Shown: positions 34,783 to 45,753 of the stretch, one piece after another
Position numbering within the stretch: position 1 is the stretch's first letter
Layout: every line of letters begins with the position of its first letter
From: an uncultured Crocinitomix sp.
GTDB taxonomy: Bacteria; Bacteroidota; Bacteroidia; Flavobacteriales_D; Crocinitomicaceae
Length of the DNA: 57,078 nucleotides
Direction of reading: 5' to 3'
Assembly: GCA_905478225.1 (NCBI GenBank)
Contig: CAJQHR010000044.1
Span: 1 to 57,078 of the forward strand
Program-made: the position numbers and the translations under genes
Notes under the pieces: generated by a model
Told to the model about the DNA's origin: nothing
Databases searched by the model: none
The model's input: only the letters and a program-made list of their open reading frames with translations

Positions 34783-35691
34783 TTAAGGCTTAGTTTTTCG
34801 ATCTCCAAAGGTGATCCCAAGGAGAACTTCGTGAGTGCCTGAGCTGTAATTTTTTAAATCTGTAGTTGTTATATCATAGGCGTAACCTATAGATAATGTT
34901 TCGTGGTATTTAAACCCAACCATTGCTGTAACAGCGTCTCGAGATCGAATTCCTAAACCGGCCCACAGCATTTTTTTGTATGTTGCTCTAACGTTTAAAT
35001 CTAATTTTGGTGGAGCAGGCAATCCTAGCTTTAATAATACACTTGGTTGCAATTCCCAATTCTCATTTAATTCCAAATTATATCCGCCGTGGAAGTAATA
35101 ATGGTCTTCTAAATAACTTTCAGACCCTACTTGGGTAGATAAAAAGGATAGTCTATCGTGAAAAATTTGTTCAATTGACGCTCCGAAATACCAATCATCA
35201 TGGTAAAGGTATATTCCAAATTTACCATCTGGATCAAATGATTTTAACAGCCCGTTTGAGAAATAAAAATCATCTGCATGATAAGCAGTAACTTTATCCG
35301 CATCAAGAATCCACTGGTTAAATCCTAAGGATAATCCAAAAGAGAGCTGTATGGTTTCTGTCAGTCTAAAATTATAGGCCATTGACGCTTGAAAGCCTAG
35401 TCGACGAGTAGGACCAACAACATCTGTATATAGGCATCCGCCCAAGGCTAAATTTTCTTTTTTAAGCGGTCCGTTGGCTGATAATGTAAATGTTCGAGGA
35501 GCATCTGTAATTCCAATCCATTGGTAGCGATTATTTGAAACGGCCTCCCAATTATCTTGCGCTCCTGCGTAGGCAGGATTAAATGCATATTGGTTGAACA
35601 TGTACTGCGTAAATTGCGGTAGTTGTTGTGCTTTTGCAAATCCGCATATAAATAATGCGGCTATAAGTGTGTATGTCTTTTTTAGCTTCAT
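34783..35691 (-). CDS. PorP/SprF-family outer-membrane protein
   Basis: This 302-residue beta-barrel has a signal peptide (IAALFICGFAKAQ) and the family start QLPQFTQYMFNQYAFNPAYA. Strands such as FQASMAYNFRL and GIYLYHDDWYFGASI follow. In Flavobacterium johnsoniae, SprF is needed to move SprB out of or onto the cell. Here the gene starts 7 bases after the giant SprB-type gene, which is the same pairing. It is one of two family members in the window. Confidence 0.92.
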   Translation of the reverse strand: MKLKKTYTLIAALFICGFAKAQQLPQFTQYMFNQYAFNPAYAGAQDNWEAVSNNRYQWIGITDAPRTFTLSANGPLKKENLALGGCLYTDVVGPTRRLGFQASMAYNFRLTETIQLSFGLSLGFNQWILDADKVTAYHADDFYFSNGLLKSFDPDGKFGIYLYHDDWYFGASIEQIFHDRLSFLSTQVGSESYLEDHYYFHGGYNLELNENWELQPSVLLKLGLPAPPKLDLNVRATYKKMLWAGLGIRSRDAVTAMVGFKYHETLSIGYAYDITTTDLKNYSSGTHEVLLGITFGDRKTKP

Positions 35692-35698
35692 TATTAAT

Positions 35699-38600
35699 CT
35701 ACCACATTACAGTTAAAGGTCCAGTTATCGGATCAGGAAAATCTTCATGATCTATATCAATCACGAAATAGTAGGTTCCGGCAGGTAGTCTTTTGCCATC
35801 TTCTGTTGTTCCAGCCCAGTCGTCATTATAGGTTTCATCACTTTCATAAAGTAAATCTCCCCAACGGTTATAAATGTTTATCTTAATGGATACTCCAGGA
35901 TATTGATCAATAAAGTCAAGAATCCACGTATCGTTTTTTCCATCAGAACCTGGTGTTATTCCATCTGGTATAACAATTTCAGGAAATACTTCAACGTAAA
36001 CGGAATCTATACCGGTGCATCCGTTAGAATCTGTTGCGGTTACAAAATACCATGTTGACATTTCAGGTGTAATTACGGAAGGGTTGTCAATAAATGGATC
36101 GTTTAAATATATTGTTGGATCCCATTCTACCGAATTGTCAATGTCTGTTGTTGGCGACCCTCCGATTGTACCTGTTTGTGTATCGTACAGTTCAATGTCT
36201 GGCCCTGCATCAACAATTACAGGAGGAGCGGTGGTTACTACAACCGTGTCATAATCTGTACAACCCATGTACATAGCTTCTAAAATATAGTAACCATCTC
36301 CCGTTACATTATCAGGTAAAACAAGTACACTCGAATCGGAAAGTACGTTTCCTAGGGTATCAAACCAAGTATAAGTGGCTCCATCTACTATGTTTGATGG
36401 TCCAAATAGTACAATTTCAGTGTTATTGCAAATCAGCGTATCTAATCCAGCATCAGCAATGATGCTGATAAGTGTGTCGACAGTTAAGGTGTCTCTATAA
36501 ATACAGCCGCTACCATCTGTTATCGTAATATAATAAGTCATTGGCAATAATCCACTAGGATCTTCTACAATAGAGGTATCTAGTAGTGTTTCTGAAACCC
36601 ATTCATAGGCATAATCAGGAGTTCCGCCAGTCACTGTTATAAAAATTGCTCCATCAGCCGCATCTTGGCATGTGGCGTCTAGGATACTATCAAGATTCAT
36701 GACTAGTTCTTCCGGCTCAATTAATGTCGCGGTTTGGGTAACTTCACATCCATTTGCATCTGTCATGGTAATTGTAAATGTTCCTGCGCACAAGCCAGTT
36801 GCAATAGGTGTAGTTTGAGCGGCTGGGTCGTCCCAAGAATAGTCAAATGGCAATGTGCCACCAATTGGATTCGCCACAATTATTCCATCACAGTCGCCAA
36901 AGCAAGATGGGTCTATAAGGAAGAGTGGATTAACAAGAATGGTGTCCGGCTCGGTAATGCTTGTGCCTTGATAGAAAATACAACCTGCAGCATCTGTCAC
37001 CTCTAAGATATAATCGCCAGCACATAAATCGTTAATAAGCGGAGTGGTCACTCCAAGTGGAGTCCCAAGTTCGTCTAACCATTCATATGTAAATGCTGGA
37101 TTTCCACCCGTCAAGCTTAGGGTGTCAATTGTACCATTGCAATTTCCGTTACAATCAACATCTGTTGTTACAAGTTCAATAACTGCTGCTGATAGGTTAT
37201 TGAGTGTGTAAGTAAAGTCAATTGAACAACCGTTATCGTCCGTAATAGTGAGCACATATATTCCTGCATCTAAACCAGATATTGCTGGTGTAATTGCTCC
37301 TGTGTCCCAAGAGTATGTGTGTGGTAATATTCCACCTGAAGACATGACGTTAATTGATCCGTCTGATAATCCACAAGCCGGATTAGAAATGATTGCTTCA
37401 GCATCAATTGGGCTAGGGTCAAACATTTCTACTTCAATGGTCGTGATACATCCAATGGCATCAGTTATTTCTACATAATAACTGCCTGCACATAAATCGT
37501 TTAACGTATTTAAGGTTGATCCATCATGGAGCCATAGATAGGTATAAGGAGCGGTTCCTCCAACACCATTCACCAATACTGAGCCGTCGCAAGATTCTGC
37601 ACATGTTATCGCATTGACAATTACGTCGCCTGTGAGCCCTTCGCTATTTTCTATTGCAAATGCTTGAATGACAGAGCATCCACTTTCATCTGTGATTTCT
37701 ACTTCATATATGCCTGAGCAAAGTTCTGTTAATGATAAGTCGGGAGCACCTGTATTCCATAATACAGTTAAGGGGCCAGTTCCGCCCATTAAAGTAAGAT
37801 CGATTGCCCCGTTACATAATCCGCAATCGGTTGGTGTAATTACGGCGGTTGCAATTATTTCTGCTGGATCAACCAAAGAAGTATCTTCAAATGTCACACA
37901 ACCTAAGCCGTCTGTTACTTCAATAATATAGTCATTTGCACATAGACCTGTAGGATCTTCAGCAATAATGCCATCTGGGTTCCATGCATAGGTAAATGGA
38001 GGGTTGTCGCCTGTTGCTGTTATCGCGATACTTCCGTCACAAGATCCAAAGCATGTTGGATGATTGATCTCGTCAAAGACTACATCTGGTCCACCAATAT
38101 CACTTATTGTAGCCATAAGCGTTTCGCTGCATCCATTTGCATCCGTCACTGTTACAAAGTAAATACCCGAGAAGACATCTAATAGGGTCATGTCAATTTC
38201 ACCTGGCAATGGAACCATTCCTGCATCAAACCATTGATAGGTAAATGGTGGATTACCCCCACTTGCAAATACCGTTGCGTTTCCGTCTGATAAAGTACAT
38301 GTGGCATCATTTGAGAACACACTACCAATAATCTCGGGAAATCCATCAATAACTACTGGTACTAATCCCGTTGAACATCCATTTTCATCTGTTACTTCAA
38401 CCGTATAGTTTCCTTCGCATAAATCTACTACCGAAGGTCCTGTTCCACCAACCACTGGAACACCCCCAATTGTTAGCCATTCGTATGCATATGCTGGGGT
38501 TCCACCCGCAACGACAATGTCTCCGGTTCCATCACAGAACTCGAAACAACTAGCATCTGTTGTTGTCAGGGTAAATGTTAGTTCTATCGGCTCTGTTATT

Positions 38601-41600
38601 ATTACGGTAGATGAGACTAAACTACAGCCATTCGCATCTGTAATCACAGCATAATAACTACCAGGGCATAATCCTGTTGGTACGGGGCCGGTTATTCCAA
38701 TAAGAGCATCAGTGATAGCATCATACCATACTACTACATACGGCGCAACACCTCCGCCAACTGCGACTGTTGCTGTACCATCACATAGTCCAAAACATGT
38801 CACATCTGTACTTGTTATCGGTGCGGTAATTGCAATTGGTTCACTTATAGTAACTGGTTCAGGTAATGTCACCACGCACCCGTTTGCATCTGTTACTTCA
38901 ACGTTATAATTACCCGGGCAAATTCCTGCCAATAACGGTGATGTTTCTCCTAACATGAGAACGCCATCCATATACCATTGGAAGGTAAAACCACCTGCAC
39001 CGCCTGATGCATTGGCTAAGATGGAGCCGTTACAGTATCCGTTACAAGTAACATTTGTTGGGTCAACTGTTAGAAGAATTGGATCAGGATCCGTTAAGTT
39101 AAAGTCAAAAGTCCTCTCGCAGCCGCCTCCATCAGTAATGGTTACAGACCAAGTTCCTGGCCCAAGGTCTAACGCTTCATTGGTTCCGTCACCATTTGGT
39201 GGAATTGGGGACCATGAATAGGTGTATCCAGCCCCAGAACCTCCTGTTGGAAATACAGTAATTGTTCCATTTGAATCGCCGGAACAAGTAATAGGAGTGA
39301 TTATTTCATTCGCAAAAACATCAGGTGGACTGCCAATAACAACACTTTCTATTGTGACACAGCCGGCACCATTGATCACTTCAACAAAATATTCTCCTGG
39401 ACAAAGGTCAGTGATAATAGATGTAGTTATTCCCGTAGTAAGTCCAGTGATAGCATCATACCATTCTTGTGTGCAAGGTTCATCACTGCACACGTATGAA
39501 GCCTCAGCAGTTCCGTCGCAAAGATCAAAACAAGTAGCGTCTGTTGAGGTTACAGTGACGTCTTCACCTGAAACATCTGAAATCGCAAATACTTCTGTAA
39601 TTGTACAGCCATTTGCATCTGTAATTAATACAGATACTACGCCGGGACAAAGACCAGTTGCATTGTTGGTGCCATCACCACCAAGTGGATCAGGAGTCCA
39701 ATCATAAGTATAAGGTTCTAATCCGCCTTCAATATTTACGGTGGCAGATCCATTACATAAACCACAAGTCGCGTTGTTTGAGAATGTTGACGTAGCAACT
39801 ATTTCTGGTGATTCGGCCAGGTTAAATGTGGTATCTATTGAACAACCTAGAGCATCTGTTATTGTCAAGGTGATAGGTCCTGCACATAAATCAAGGGCAG
39901 CAATTCCTGTTTGACCATCAGACCAATTTAATGTATATGGTGCTGTTCCCCCAAACGGATCCACAGTAACTGAACCTGTGCATTCTCCAAAGCAGACGAC
40001 ATCTGTTAAGTCCGTCATGTTTGCGAATATTGGATCGTTATCAATTATATCGAAAGAAATAGTTGTGTCACAGACTCCCGCATCTGATATGGTAACGGTC
40101 CAAGTGCCCTCACAGAGGAAATTTGCTGTTGGTGTAACCTGAACCAGTGGATCATCCCATTCGTAAGTGTATGGCGGGTTATTACCGTCCAAAACGACTA
40201 CAGTTGCTGTTCCATCACAATCTCCAGCACATGAAATGTTTGTTTGACTCGTGACTACTATCCATGGAGAAGAAGGAGATGTCATGTCTATAGGTCCAAA
40301 TGTTTGAACACACCCACTTAAATCAGTAATCTCTAAATTGTAAGTTCCAGTACAAAGGTTTTCCAAAGAATCATTGGTTTGACCGATAATTGGCAATCCA
40401 AATTCATCCAACCATTGGAAGAAATAGACGCCATCTCCACCGCCAGGTACAACCCAAATTAATCCGTCACAATCCCCGTAACATGAGATTGTTTCAGTAT
40501 TGATTATTGCGGTAATTTCTGGCGCATCATCAACTGGAATACAGGAACTCGTTACTGTACATCCATTATCATCTGTCACAACACACTCATACGATCCAGG
40601 AGGTAAATCTGTCGCTAAAGGATCTGTTTGACCAATTGGTAAACCGGTAGCACAATCAAACCATTCGTAAGTATAAGGAGGTGTTCCGCCGCTTGCAATA
40701 ACACTTGCCGTTCCATCTGTATCTCCAAAACATGAAATACCGGCGGATGATTCGGCATCAATTACAACTCCAGGTTCTTCCGTAATAGTGGTTGTAAATG
40801 TATCAACACATCCAGCAGCATCTGTTACCACAACTTCCCATGGTCCTGCGCACAAGCCTATGGCAGTTGGTGTTCCTTCTCCACCGCCTGGTAATGGTGC
40901 TCCCCAATCATATGTGTATAGAGGTGTTCCGCCCGACACAACTACCGAGGCTGTTCCGTCACAAAGTCCCTCGCAAGTTACATCCGTAGTTGTGATGTCG
41001 CCTATAATTTCTTCTGGCTCGTTTACGATAATAACTTCCGTAGTCACACAGCCTGAAGCATTTGTAAGAACCGCCAAGTATTCCCCAGCGCATAATCCGG
41101 TTGCTGGACTGCCAAAAATTCCTGTAGTTAATCCTGTAATATTATCAAACCACTCTAATACATATGGTCCGTCTATTTCTACAAAGGTTGCTATGGCTTC
41201 ACCGTCGCATAATCCAAAACAACTTACATCTGCTGAATCTAAATCTAAAACTTCAAGTGCAATATCATCTATACTCACAACGATTGATTCGACACATCCA
41301 GCGGCATCTGTTATGGTGACGGTATATGTTCCTGAACAAAGTCCAGTTACAGATGGTGTGCCGTCTCCAGCGCCTGGATCAGGGTCCCAATCATATACAA
41401 ATCCTCCTGCACCACCAGTTGCTGTAATTACTGCTTCACCGTCGCAGAGTGCGCACGTGGCATCAGTTGTTGAAACGATAGATGGAATTATTTCTGGAAA
41501 TTCAATTATTTCTATATCGGCGGATTGTGCTGTACACCCATTGCCATCTGTTACGATACAATAATAGTCTCCTGCGCAAAGGTCAAAAATAGAGTCATTG

Positions 41601-44600
41601 TCTACATCCAAGGCTAGGTCAGAGGCCGCATCATACCACTCAAATGAATAGGGTGGTGTACCACCTGAAATGGTGACATGGGCTGACCCCGTGCAATCTC
41701 CAAAACAGGCGCCATCAATGAGTTCAATGTCAATGATTAGTTCTTCGGGCTCAACAAGAACAAATGTTACAGTTGTATCACATCCATTATTATCAGTAGC
41801 CACTGCGGTGTATGTTCCAGCGCACAACCCAACAGCTGTAAATGTTGTTTGTGCTAAAACGTCATCCCATAATATAGTATAAGGCGCAACCCCGCCACTA
41901 ACGACTAAAACCGTCGCTGTTCCATCACAATCTCCAAAACAAAGGAAGTCTTCTTGACTTAAGGTCAAGACAAAATCTGTAGGTTCTGCAATGGTCACAC
42001 TTGCTGTTGCAACACATCCATTATCATCTGTTACTGTTACCGTGTATGTGCCAGCGCAAAGATCACTTGCCAACAAGGTAGTTTGTGCTGCAGGGTCATC
42101 CCACAGGATCATATAGGGAGCAGTTCCACCAGTAATTACAACATCAGCAGATCCATCACAATCACCATTACACAGAACATCTGAAATAACATTAGCATCT
42201 AAAAGTAATTCAGGGGGGCTAGTAATATCAAATGACATTGTGGTGTCGCAACCTTCTGAGTCTGCTATGGTAACAGTCCAGGGTCCTTCTCCTAAACCTG
42301 AAACATTAGCTGTTCCCTCGCCAATTGGAGGTGTAGGCACCCAAGTAAAAGTATATCCGAATCCACTACCGCCACTATTTACTGTAATATCTATTGCTCC
42401 GTCGGTGTCTCCAAAGCAATCTAAATCTGTAATGACAAAATCTATATCGTATAGTTCGGGAGAATCTAATGTGATTGTGTTTTCTCCTGTACATCCGTTG
42501 CCATCAGTAACGGTAACGGTATAAGTGTCAGCGCACATATCCGAAGGTGAATCTGTAGCCCCGCCAGTTCCTGGCAATGGAGACCATGAATAAGTATAAG
42601 GGGGTGTTCCACCAGCTGCAACCGCAAGTGCGGTACCATCACATAAATCAATACAGGTAGGGTCAGTTCCGGTTACAGTTACTGTGACCTCACTAGGTTC
42701 TACAACTTCAACAATCATTGCTGCGGATACACATCCACTATCATCAGTTACAATAATTTGATATTCGCCCGTGCATAACCCACTAATTGAATCAGTTGCA
42801 CCAACTCCTACTCCACCTGGGAAAGTAGTCCAATCATAAGTGTATGGCGGAGTGCCACCAGTAATATTAACTACTGCCGATCCATCACAAACATCAAAAC
42901 ATGAAGCACTGTAGACATCAACCGACATAATAAACGGCGGCGGTTCACTAATTGTAATTGTTGCGCTGGTTAATTCACAACCTGAAGCATCTGTTACGAT
43001 CACAAAATAATCTCCTGCACAAAGTTCAGTTGCTGTCTGATCAGTTATCCCTGTAGTTAGCCCTGTTCCAGCATCAAACCATTCGTATGTATAGCCTGGG
43101 ACCCCGCCAACAGGGTTAGCAGTTGCTTCTCCATCACAAATCCCGTTGCACGTTGCATCAACTATTCCGTCAATGGTGACAGTCATGACAGGCGGATCAA
43201 TAATGGTTATAGTGGTGTCAAATTCACATCCGTCAGCGTCAGTAATTGTAAGAAGAATATCGCCTGAGCAAAACCCATCTCCAGGATTTGATGCTGCCCC
43301 GCTGGCTGGTGCTGGGACCCAATTAAAAGTAAAAGGCGCGCCATTTCCGCCTGAAGGATTAACAAGAATTATGGCGTTACAATCGCCATTGCATATTGGT
43401 GGTGTAATATCTGGGTTGGCAACAATTTGAATGGGTTCTGATATGACTACAGTATCTGTTAATGTACAACCGTTTTCATCACTTAAAATAATTGGATTGT
43501 CACCTACACAAAGCATTGTTGGAAATGCTGTTGTCTCACCACTTATTGGCCAAAAAATATCTAGGGCACCAGTTCCACCGCCAATGGCAGTAATAAACGC
43601 TTGTCCGTCGCATACGCCAGGACATGAGGTGTTAATTGTAACTGGCGGATCAAATGAAAGTTCACCTGGTTCAACAAGGTTGTCAATTGCCGTACAAATT
43701 TCGAATATACCAGGCCCTAATTCATTTGAAGAATCTATTACGGCAATATTATAGGTACCAGGACAGAGGTCTGAAAAGACGTTTGAAGAAACGAAAGGAT
43801 CTCCAGGGCTAATTCGATATCCAAACGGACCAGGAGTGCCAGCAGCAATAATTGTAAACTCGCCATCACAAGAATCGAAACAAGAAATATCCGCTCCATT
43901 GTAGTCAGATGTGATTGTCACCTCTATTTCTAATGGGCCACCATCACACAATACGGTTACATCCCTTGTGAGGTCGTCTTCTTTTATGAATTTGTTTAAA
44001 TCTTCTGGATTCACGGAGTCGCATAGAACATTATAAACTGCGGTTCCCCCAACGTTATCAGCTTTAGGGACATAAAAGTTTTCAAAAACGGATATATATG
44101 AGTCCGTAAAGTCCAAAGCTACATTCGAAATGCTCGCGTAAATAGCTCTTGTATGAACGGTGTAACCTCTTGATCTGAATGTGCCTTCATTAAAACAAAC
44201 AGTATAGTTTTGACCGGTTTTAAGGTGCCCATCTAATCGCCACTCACCTTCGTCAAAGAAAATGTCTGTATTAAAATCATTTCCGTTTGTTTGAATCGTG
44301 GCGGGTAATGGATTTGGATTTTTAAAGATAAGTTTCCCGCCCAATTGGAACCCGGCTTTTGAGTAAATGGTTAAGTCACCACTCAAGGTTAAATTCATGT
44401 CTGACCCATGAAAAGAAATGTATTCATCAGACTCAATCAACATGGAATTTATTGAAACATTGCTCGTAAGATGTACCAATGAAAAATCGAAGATAAAAGA
44501 ATGTGTATCAAAAATGACATCATCATGAACGCCAGGGACTGTTCCTGAAGGCGCGCCGCCCGAACTATTAGACCAATGATCTCCGTCGTTCCAATCACCG

Positions 44601-44704
44601 GATCCATTTACCCAATACATGTCACCTGAAAAAGCAACATTTGACCACAACGTAATTATGGCAAAGGTGAAAATGAATAATTTCGCGGGAACTGTTCTTG
44701 TCAT
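35699..44704 (-). CDS. Giant SprB-repeat surface adhesin with a T9SS sorting domain
   Basis: This protein is about 3001 residues. I chose ATG 44704 over the TTG three codons upstream because it starts a clean signal peptide (KLFIFTFAIITLWSNVAFS). A non-repeat beta-rich domain (to about residue 250) is followed by 31 SprB repeats of about 75-83 residues (by-eye count), each near CxGxCDG-GGTPPYTYxW-LCAGTYxVxVTDxxGC-EP. One or two diverged Ig-like modules follow, then a CHU_C domain (IPDGITPGSDGKNDTW, INIYNRWGDLLYES). F. johnsoniae SprB is a mobile adhesin carried along the cell by the gliding motor. The PorP/SprF gene follows after 7 bases. I infer a gliding or surface adhesin; motility itself is not shown. 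Confidence 0.93.
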   Translation of the reverse strand: MTRTVPAKLFIFTFAIITLWSNVAFSGDMYWVNGSGDWNDGDHWSNSSGGAPSGTVPGVHDDVIFDTHSFIFDFSLVHLTSNVSINSMLIESDEYISFHGSDMNLTLSGDLTIYSKAGFQLGGKLIFKNPNPLPATIQTNGNDFNTDIFFDEGEWRLDGHLKTGQNYTVCFNEGTFRSRGYTVHTRAIYASISNVALDFTDSYISVFENFYVPKADNVGGTAVYNVLCDSVNPEDLNKFIKEDDLTRDVTVLCDGGPLEIEVTITSDYNGADISCFDSCDGEFTIIAAGTPGPFGYRISPGDPFVSSNVFSDLCPGTYNIAVIDSSNELGPGIFEICTAIDNLVEPGELSFDPPVTINTSCPGVCDGQAFITAIGGGTGALDIFWPISGETTAFPTMLCVGDNPIILSDENGCTLTDTVVISEPIQIVANPDITPPICNGDCNAIILVNPSGGNGAPFTFNWVPAPASGAASNPGDGFCSGDILLTITDADGCEFDTTITIIDPPVMTVTIDGIVDATCNGICDGEATANPVGGVPGYTYEWFDAGTGLTTGITDQTATELCAGDYFVIVTDASGCELTSATITISEPPPFIMSVDVYSASCFDVCDGSAVVNITGGTPPYTYDWTTFPGGVGVGATDSISGLCTGEYQIIVTDDSGCVSAAMIVEVVEPSEVTVTVTGTDPTCIDLCDGTALAVAAGGTPPYTYSWSPLPGTGGATDSPSDMCADTYTVTVTDGNGCTGENTITLDSPELYDIDFVITDLDCFGDTDGAIDITVNSGGSGFGYTFTWVPTPPIGEGTANVSGLGEGPWTVTIADSEGCDTTMSFDITSPPELLLDANVISDVLCNGDCDGSADVVITGGTAPYMILWDDPAAQTTLLASDLCAGTYTVTVTDDNGCVATASVTIAEPTDFVLTLSQEDFLCFGDCDGTATVLVVSGGVAPYTILWDDVLAQTTFTAVGLCAGTYTAVATDNNGCDTTVTFVLVEPEELIIDIELIDGACFGDCTGSAHVTISGGTPPYSFEWYDAASDLALDVDNDSIFDLCAGDYYCIVTDGNGCTAQSADIEIIEFPEIIPSIVSTTDATCALCDGEAVITATGGAGGFVYDWDPDPGAGDGTPSVTGLCSGTYTVTITDAAGCVESIVVSIDDIALEVLDLDSADVSCFGLCDGEAIATFVEIDGPYVLEWFDNITGLTTGIFGSPATGLCAGEYLAVLTNASGCVTTEVIIVNEPEEIIGDITTTDVTCEGLCDGTASVVVSGGTPLYTYDWGAPLPGGGEGTPTAIGLCAGPWEVVVTDAAGCVDTFTTTITEEPGVVIDAESSAGISCFGDTDGTASVIASGGTPPYTYEWFDCATGLPIGQTDPLATDLPPGSYECVVTDDNGCTVTSSCIPVDDAPEITAIINTETISCYGDCDGLIWVVPGGGDGVYFFQWLDEFGLPIIGQTNDSLENLCTGTYNLEITDLSGCVQTFGPIDMTSPSSPWIVVTSQTNISCAGDCDGTATVVVLDGNNPPYTYEWDDPLVQVTPTANFLCEGTWTVTISDAGVCDTTISFDIIDNDPIFANMTDLTDVVCFGECTGSVTVDPFGGTAPYTLNWSDGQTGIAALDLCAGPITLTITDALGCSIDTTFNLAESPEIVATSTFSNNATCGLCNGSATVNIEGGLEPYTYDWTPDPLGGDGTNNATGLCPGVVSVLITDANGCTITEVFAISDVSGEDVTVTSTDATCFDLCDGTAEASYVCSDEPCTQEWYDAITGLTTGITTSIITDLCPGEYFVEVINGAGCVTIESVVIGSPPDVFANEIITPITCSGDSNGTITVFPTGGSGAGYTYSWSPIPPNGDGTNEALDLGPGTWSVTITDGGGCERTFDFNLTDPDPILLTVDPTNVTCNGYCNGSILANASGGAGGFTFQWYMDGVLMLGETSPLLAGICPGNYNVEVTDANGCVVTLPEPVTISEPIAITAPITSTDVTCFGLCDGTATVAVGGGVAPYVVVWYDAITDALIGITGPVPTGLCPGSYYAVITDANGCSLVSSTVIITEPIELTFTLTTTDASCFEFCDGTGDIVVAGGTPAYAYEWLTIGGVPVVGGTGPSVVDLCEGNYTVEVTDENGCSTGLVPVVIDGFPEIIGSVFSNDATCTLSDGNATVFASGGNPPFTYQWFDAGMVPLPGEIDMTLLDVFSGIYFVTVTDANGCSETLMATISDIGGPDVVFDEINHPTCFGSCDGSIAITATGDNPPFTYAWNPDGIIAEDPTGLCANDYIIEVTDGLGCVTFEDTSLVDPAEIIATAVITPTDCGLCNGAIDLTLMGGTGPLTVLWNTGAPDLSLTELCSGIYEVEITDESGCSVIQAFAIENSEGLTGDVIVNAITCAESCDGSVLVNGVGGTAPYTYLWLHDGSTLNTLNDLCAGSYYVEITDAIGCITTIEVEMFDPSPIDAEAIISNPACGLSDGSINVMSSGGILPHTYSWDTGAITPAISGLDAGIYVLTITDDNGCSIDFTYTLNNLSAAVIELVTTDVDCNGNCNGTIDTLSLTGGNPAFTYEWLDELGTPLGVTTPLINDLCAGDYILEVTDAAGCIFYQGTSITEPDTILVNPLFLIDPSCFGDCDGIIVANPIGGTLPFDYSWDDPAAQTTPIATGLCAGTFTITMTDANGCEVTQTATLIEPEELVMNLDSILDATCQDAADGAIFITVTGGTPDYAYEWVSETLLDTSIVEDPSGLLPMTYYITITDGSGCIYRDTLTVDTLISIIADAGLDTLICNNTEIVLFGPSNIVDGATYTWFDTLGNVLSDSSVLVLPDNVTGDGYYILEAMYMGCTDYDTVVVTTAPPVIVDAGPDIELYDTQTGTIGGSPTTDIDNSVEWDPTIYLNDPFIDNPSVITPEMSTWYFVTATDSNGCTGIDSVYVEVFPEIVIPDGITPGSDGKNDTWILDFIDQYPGVSIKINIYNRWGDLLYESDETYNDDWAGTTEDGKRLPAGTYYFVIDIDHEDFPDPITGPLTVMW
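36460..43910 (-). repeat. Tandem SprB-repeat array (31 units) inside the giant adhesin gene
   Basis: Each unit is about 225-250 bases and codes for one repeat with up to four Cys: two in CxGxCDG, one in LCxG and one in DxxGC. The units are diverged, with no two near-identical, so recent unequal crossing-over is not evident, but the array is a target for length change and misassembly. Confidence 0.85.
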
Positions 44705-44803
44705 AGTTTGCAAATTTGTGACTCCATTATTTTTAGCGGATAAGGAGTTTACTGTTTCGTAACGCGTATATAGTTAGACGTATATTAGCCTTTAAAGGTT
44801 GTT

Positions 44804-45751
44804 TTATTCAAATGTGGCGCAAGATGTTGTGCTCGAATTTCCATAGTTCGAACACGAATTAAATCCGCCAGTTAGTTCATGCGTATACCAAATGTTTTTA
44901 TTGAGTTTGGATATTACAAAATCAAAAGAATATCCAACTGAAATGAAATTAAAAAGTTTTACCCGAGCTTGCGCCGTGATTGCATCTGTGCGCCTTAACC
45001 CAACTCCAAATGAAAATTTATTGTCGAGATTAAACAACCCACTTAGATGAAAATCAATAGGTGTGTTTTTAGTTTTCATAAAAAAGAAAGAAGGGACAAA
45101 TACCCACTTTTTTTCCAATTTAATTTGTCTGCCGGCAGTTAAATAAAAATGACGTTGCAATTGCGATTCAGGACCTATTTCATCCAATCTGTTTCCAAAA
45201 AGGTTATGGACAGAAAAGCCGAAATATGTTTTTTTGTCCGCTAACCATAAACCGAGTCTTCCATCAGGAAAAATTAAAAATGATTGGCTTGAGGTCGGAA
45301 TTGCGGGGTCATTAAACTCAGTAGTCAGCTCACTTGTTCCAAATGCAGCTTGTTTAATCCCTAATGACACTCCAATGGAAAGGCGCCAGTCTTTATTTAT
45401 AGGTAAATGAAGGGCATATGCTAATTGTGCTTGTAGAAAAGAAAACGGACCAAATTTATCGCGATTGACCATAACGCCAATTCCACTTTTCGGCCCAAAA
45501 AGGTTTCTTTTTTTACGACTAAATGAAAGTGGGCCATGGGCATTTGCAAATCCGGTTTGCGGAGTGCCATCTATTCCCAACCATTGAAGTCGATATCCTG
45601 TTCTAATATCTATACATCTTTTTGTACCAGCGACCGCAGGGTTAAAATTGAACTGGTTGAACTGATATTGCGTATAATGTTCCGACTGTTGTCCGTGAAC
45701 AACAAAAGCTGAAAGTGTCCAAATCGATATGAGAATTTTAAAATAGCGCAA
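44804..45751 (-). CDS. PorP/SprF-family outer-membrane protein, second copy
   Basis: This 315-residue protein has a short signal sequence (ISIWTLSAFVVHGQ), the family start EHYTQYQFNQFNFNPAVAGT and barrel strands. Its C-terminus ends in an unusual Cys/Ser/Thr tail (SCSNYGNSSTTSC), absent in the other copy. The start is TTG at 45751, with no alternative Met. It begins 2 bases after the upstream CHU_C protein gene and probably serves that protein as its export or anchoring partner. Confidence 0.88.
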   Translation of the reverse strand: MRYFKILISIWTLSAFVVHGQQSEHYTQYQFNQFNFNPAVAGTKRCIDIRTGYRLQWLGIDGTPQTGFANAHGPLSFSRKKRNLFGPKSGIGVMVNRDKFGPFSFLQAQLAYALHLPINKDWRLSIGVSLGIKQAAFGTSELTTEFNDPAIPTSSQSFLIFPDGRLGLWLADKKTYFGFSVHNLFGNRLDEIGPESQLQRHFYLTAGRQIKLEKKWVFVPSFFFMKTKNTPIDFHLSGLFNLDNKFSFGVGLRRTDAITAQARVKLFNFISVGYSFDFVISKLNKNIWYTHELTGGFNSCSNYGNSSTTSCATFE

Positions 45752-45753
45752 CG

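Noticed and set aside
36015-43754. Many long plus-strand ORFs opposite the giant adhesin gene
   Set aside because: They are antisense shadows of the repeat-rich coding strand, with Pro/Ser/Val-rich low-complexity products and no domain or start signal.
36460-43910. CRISPR-like or satellite repeat array
   Set aside because: The periodic units are diverged protein repeats of 225-250 bases in one open frame, not short identical repeats with spacers.
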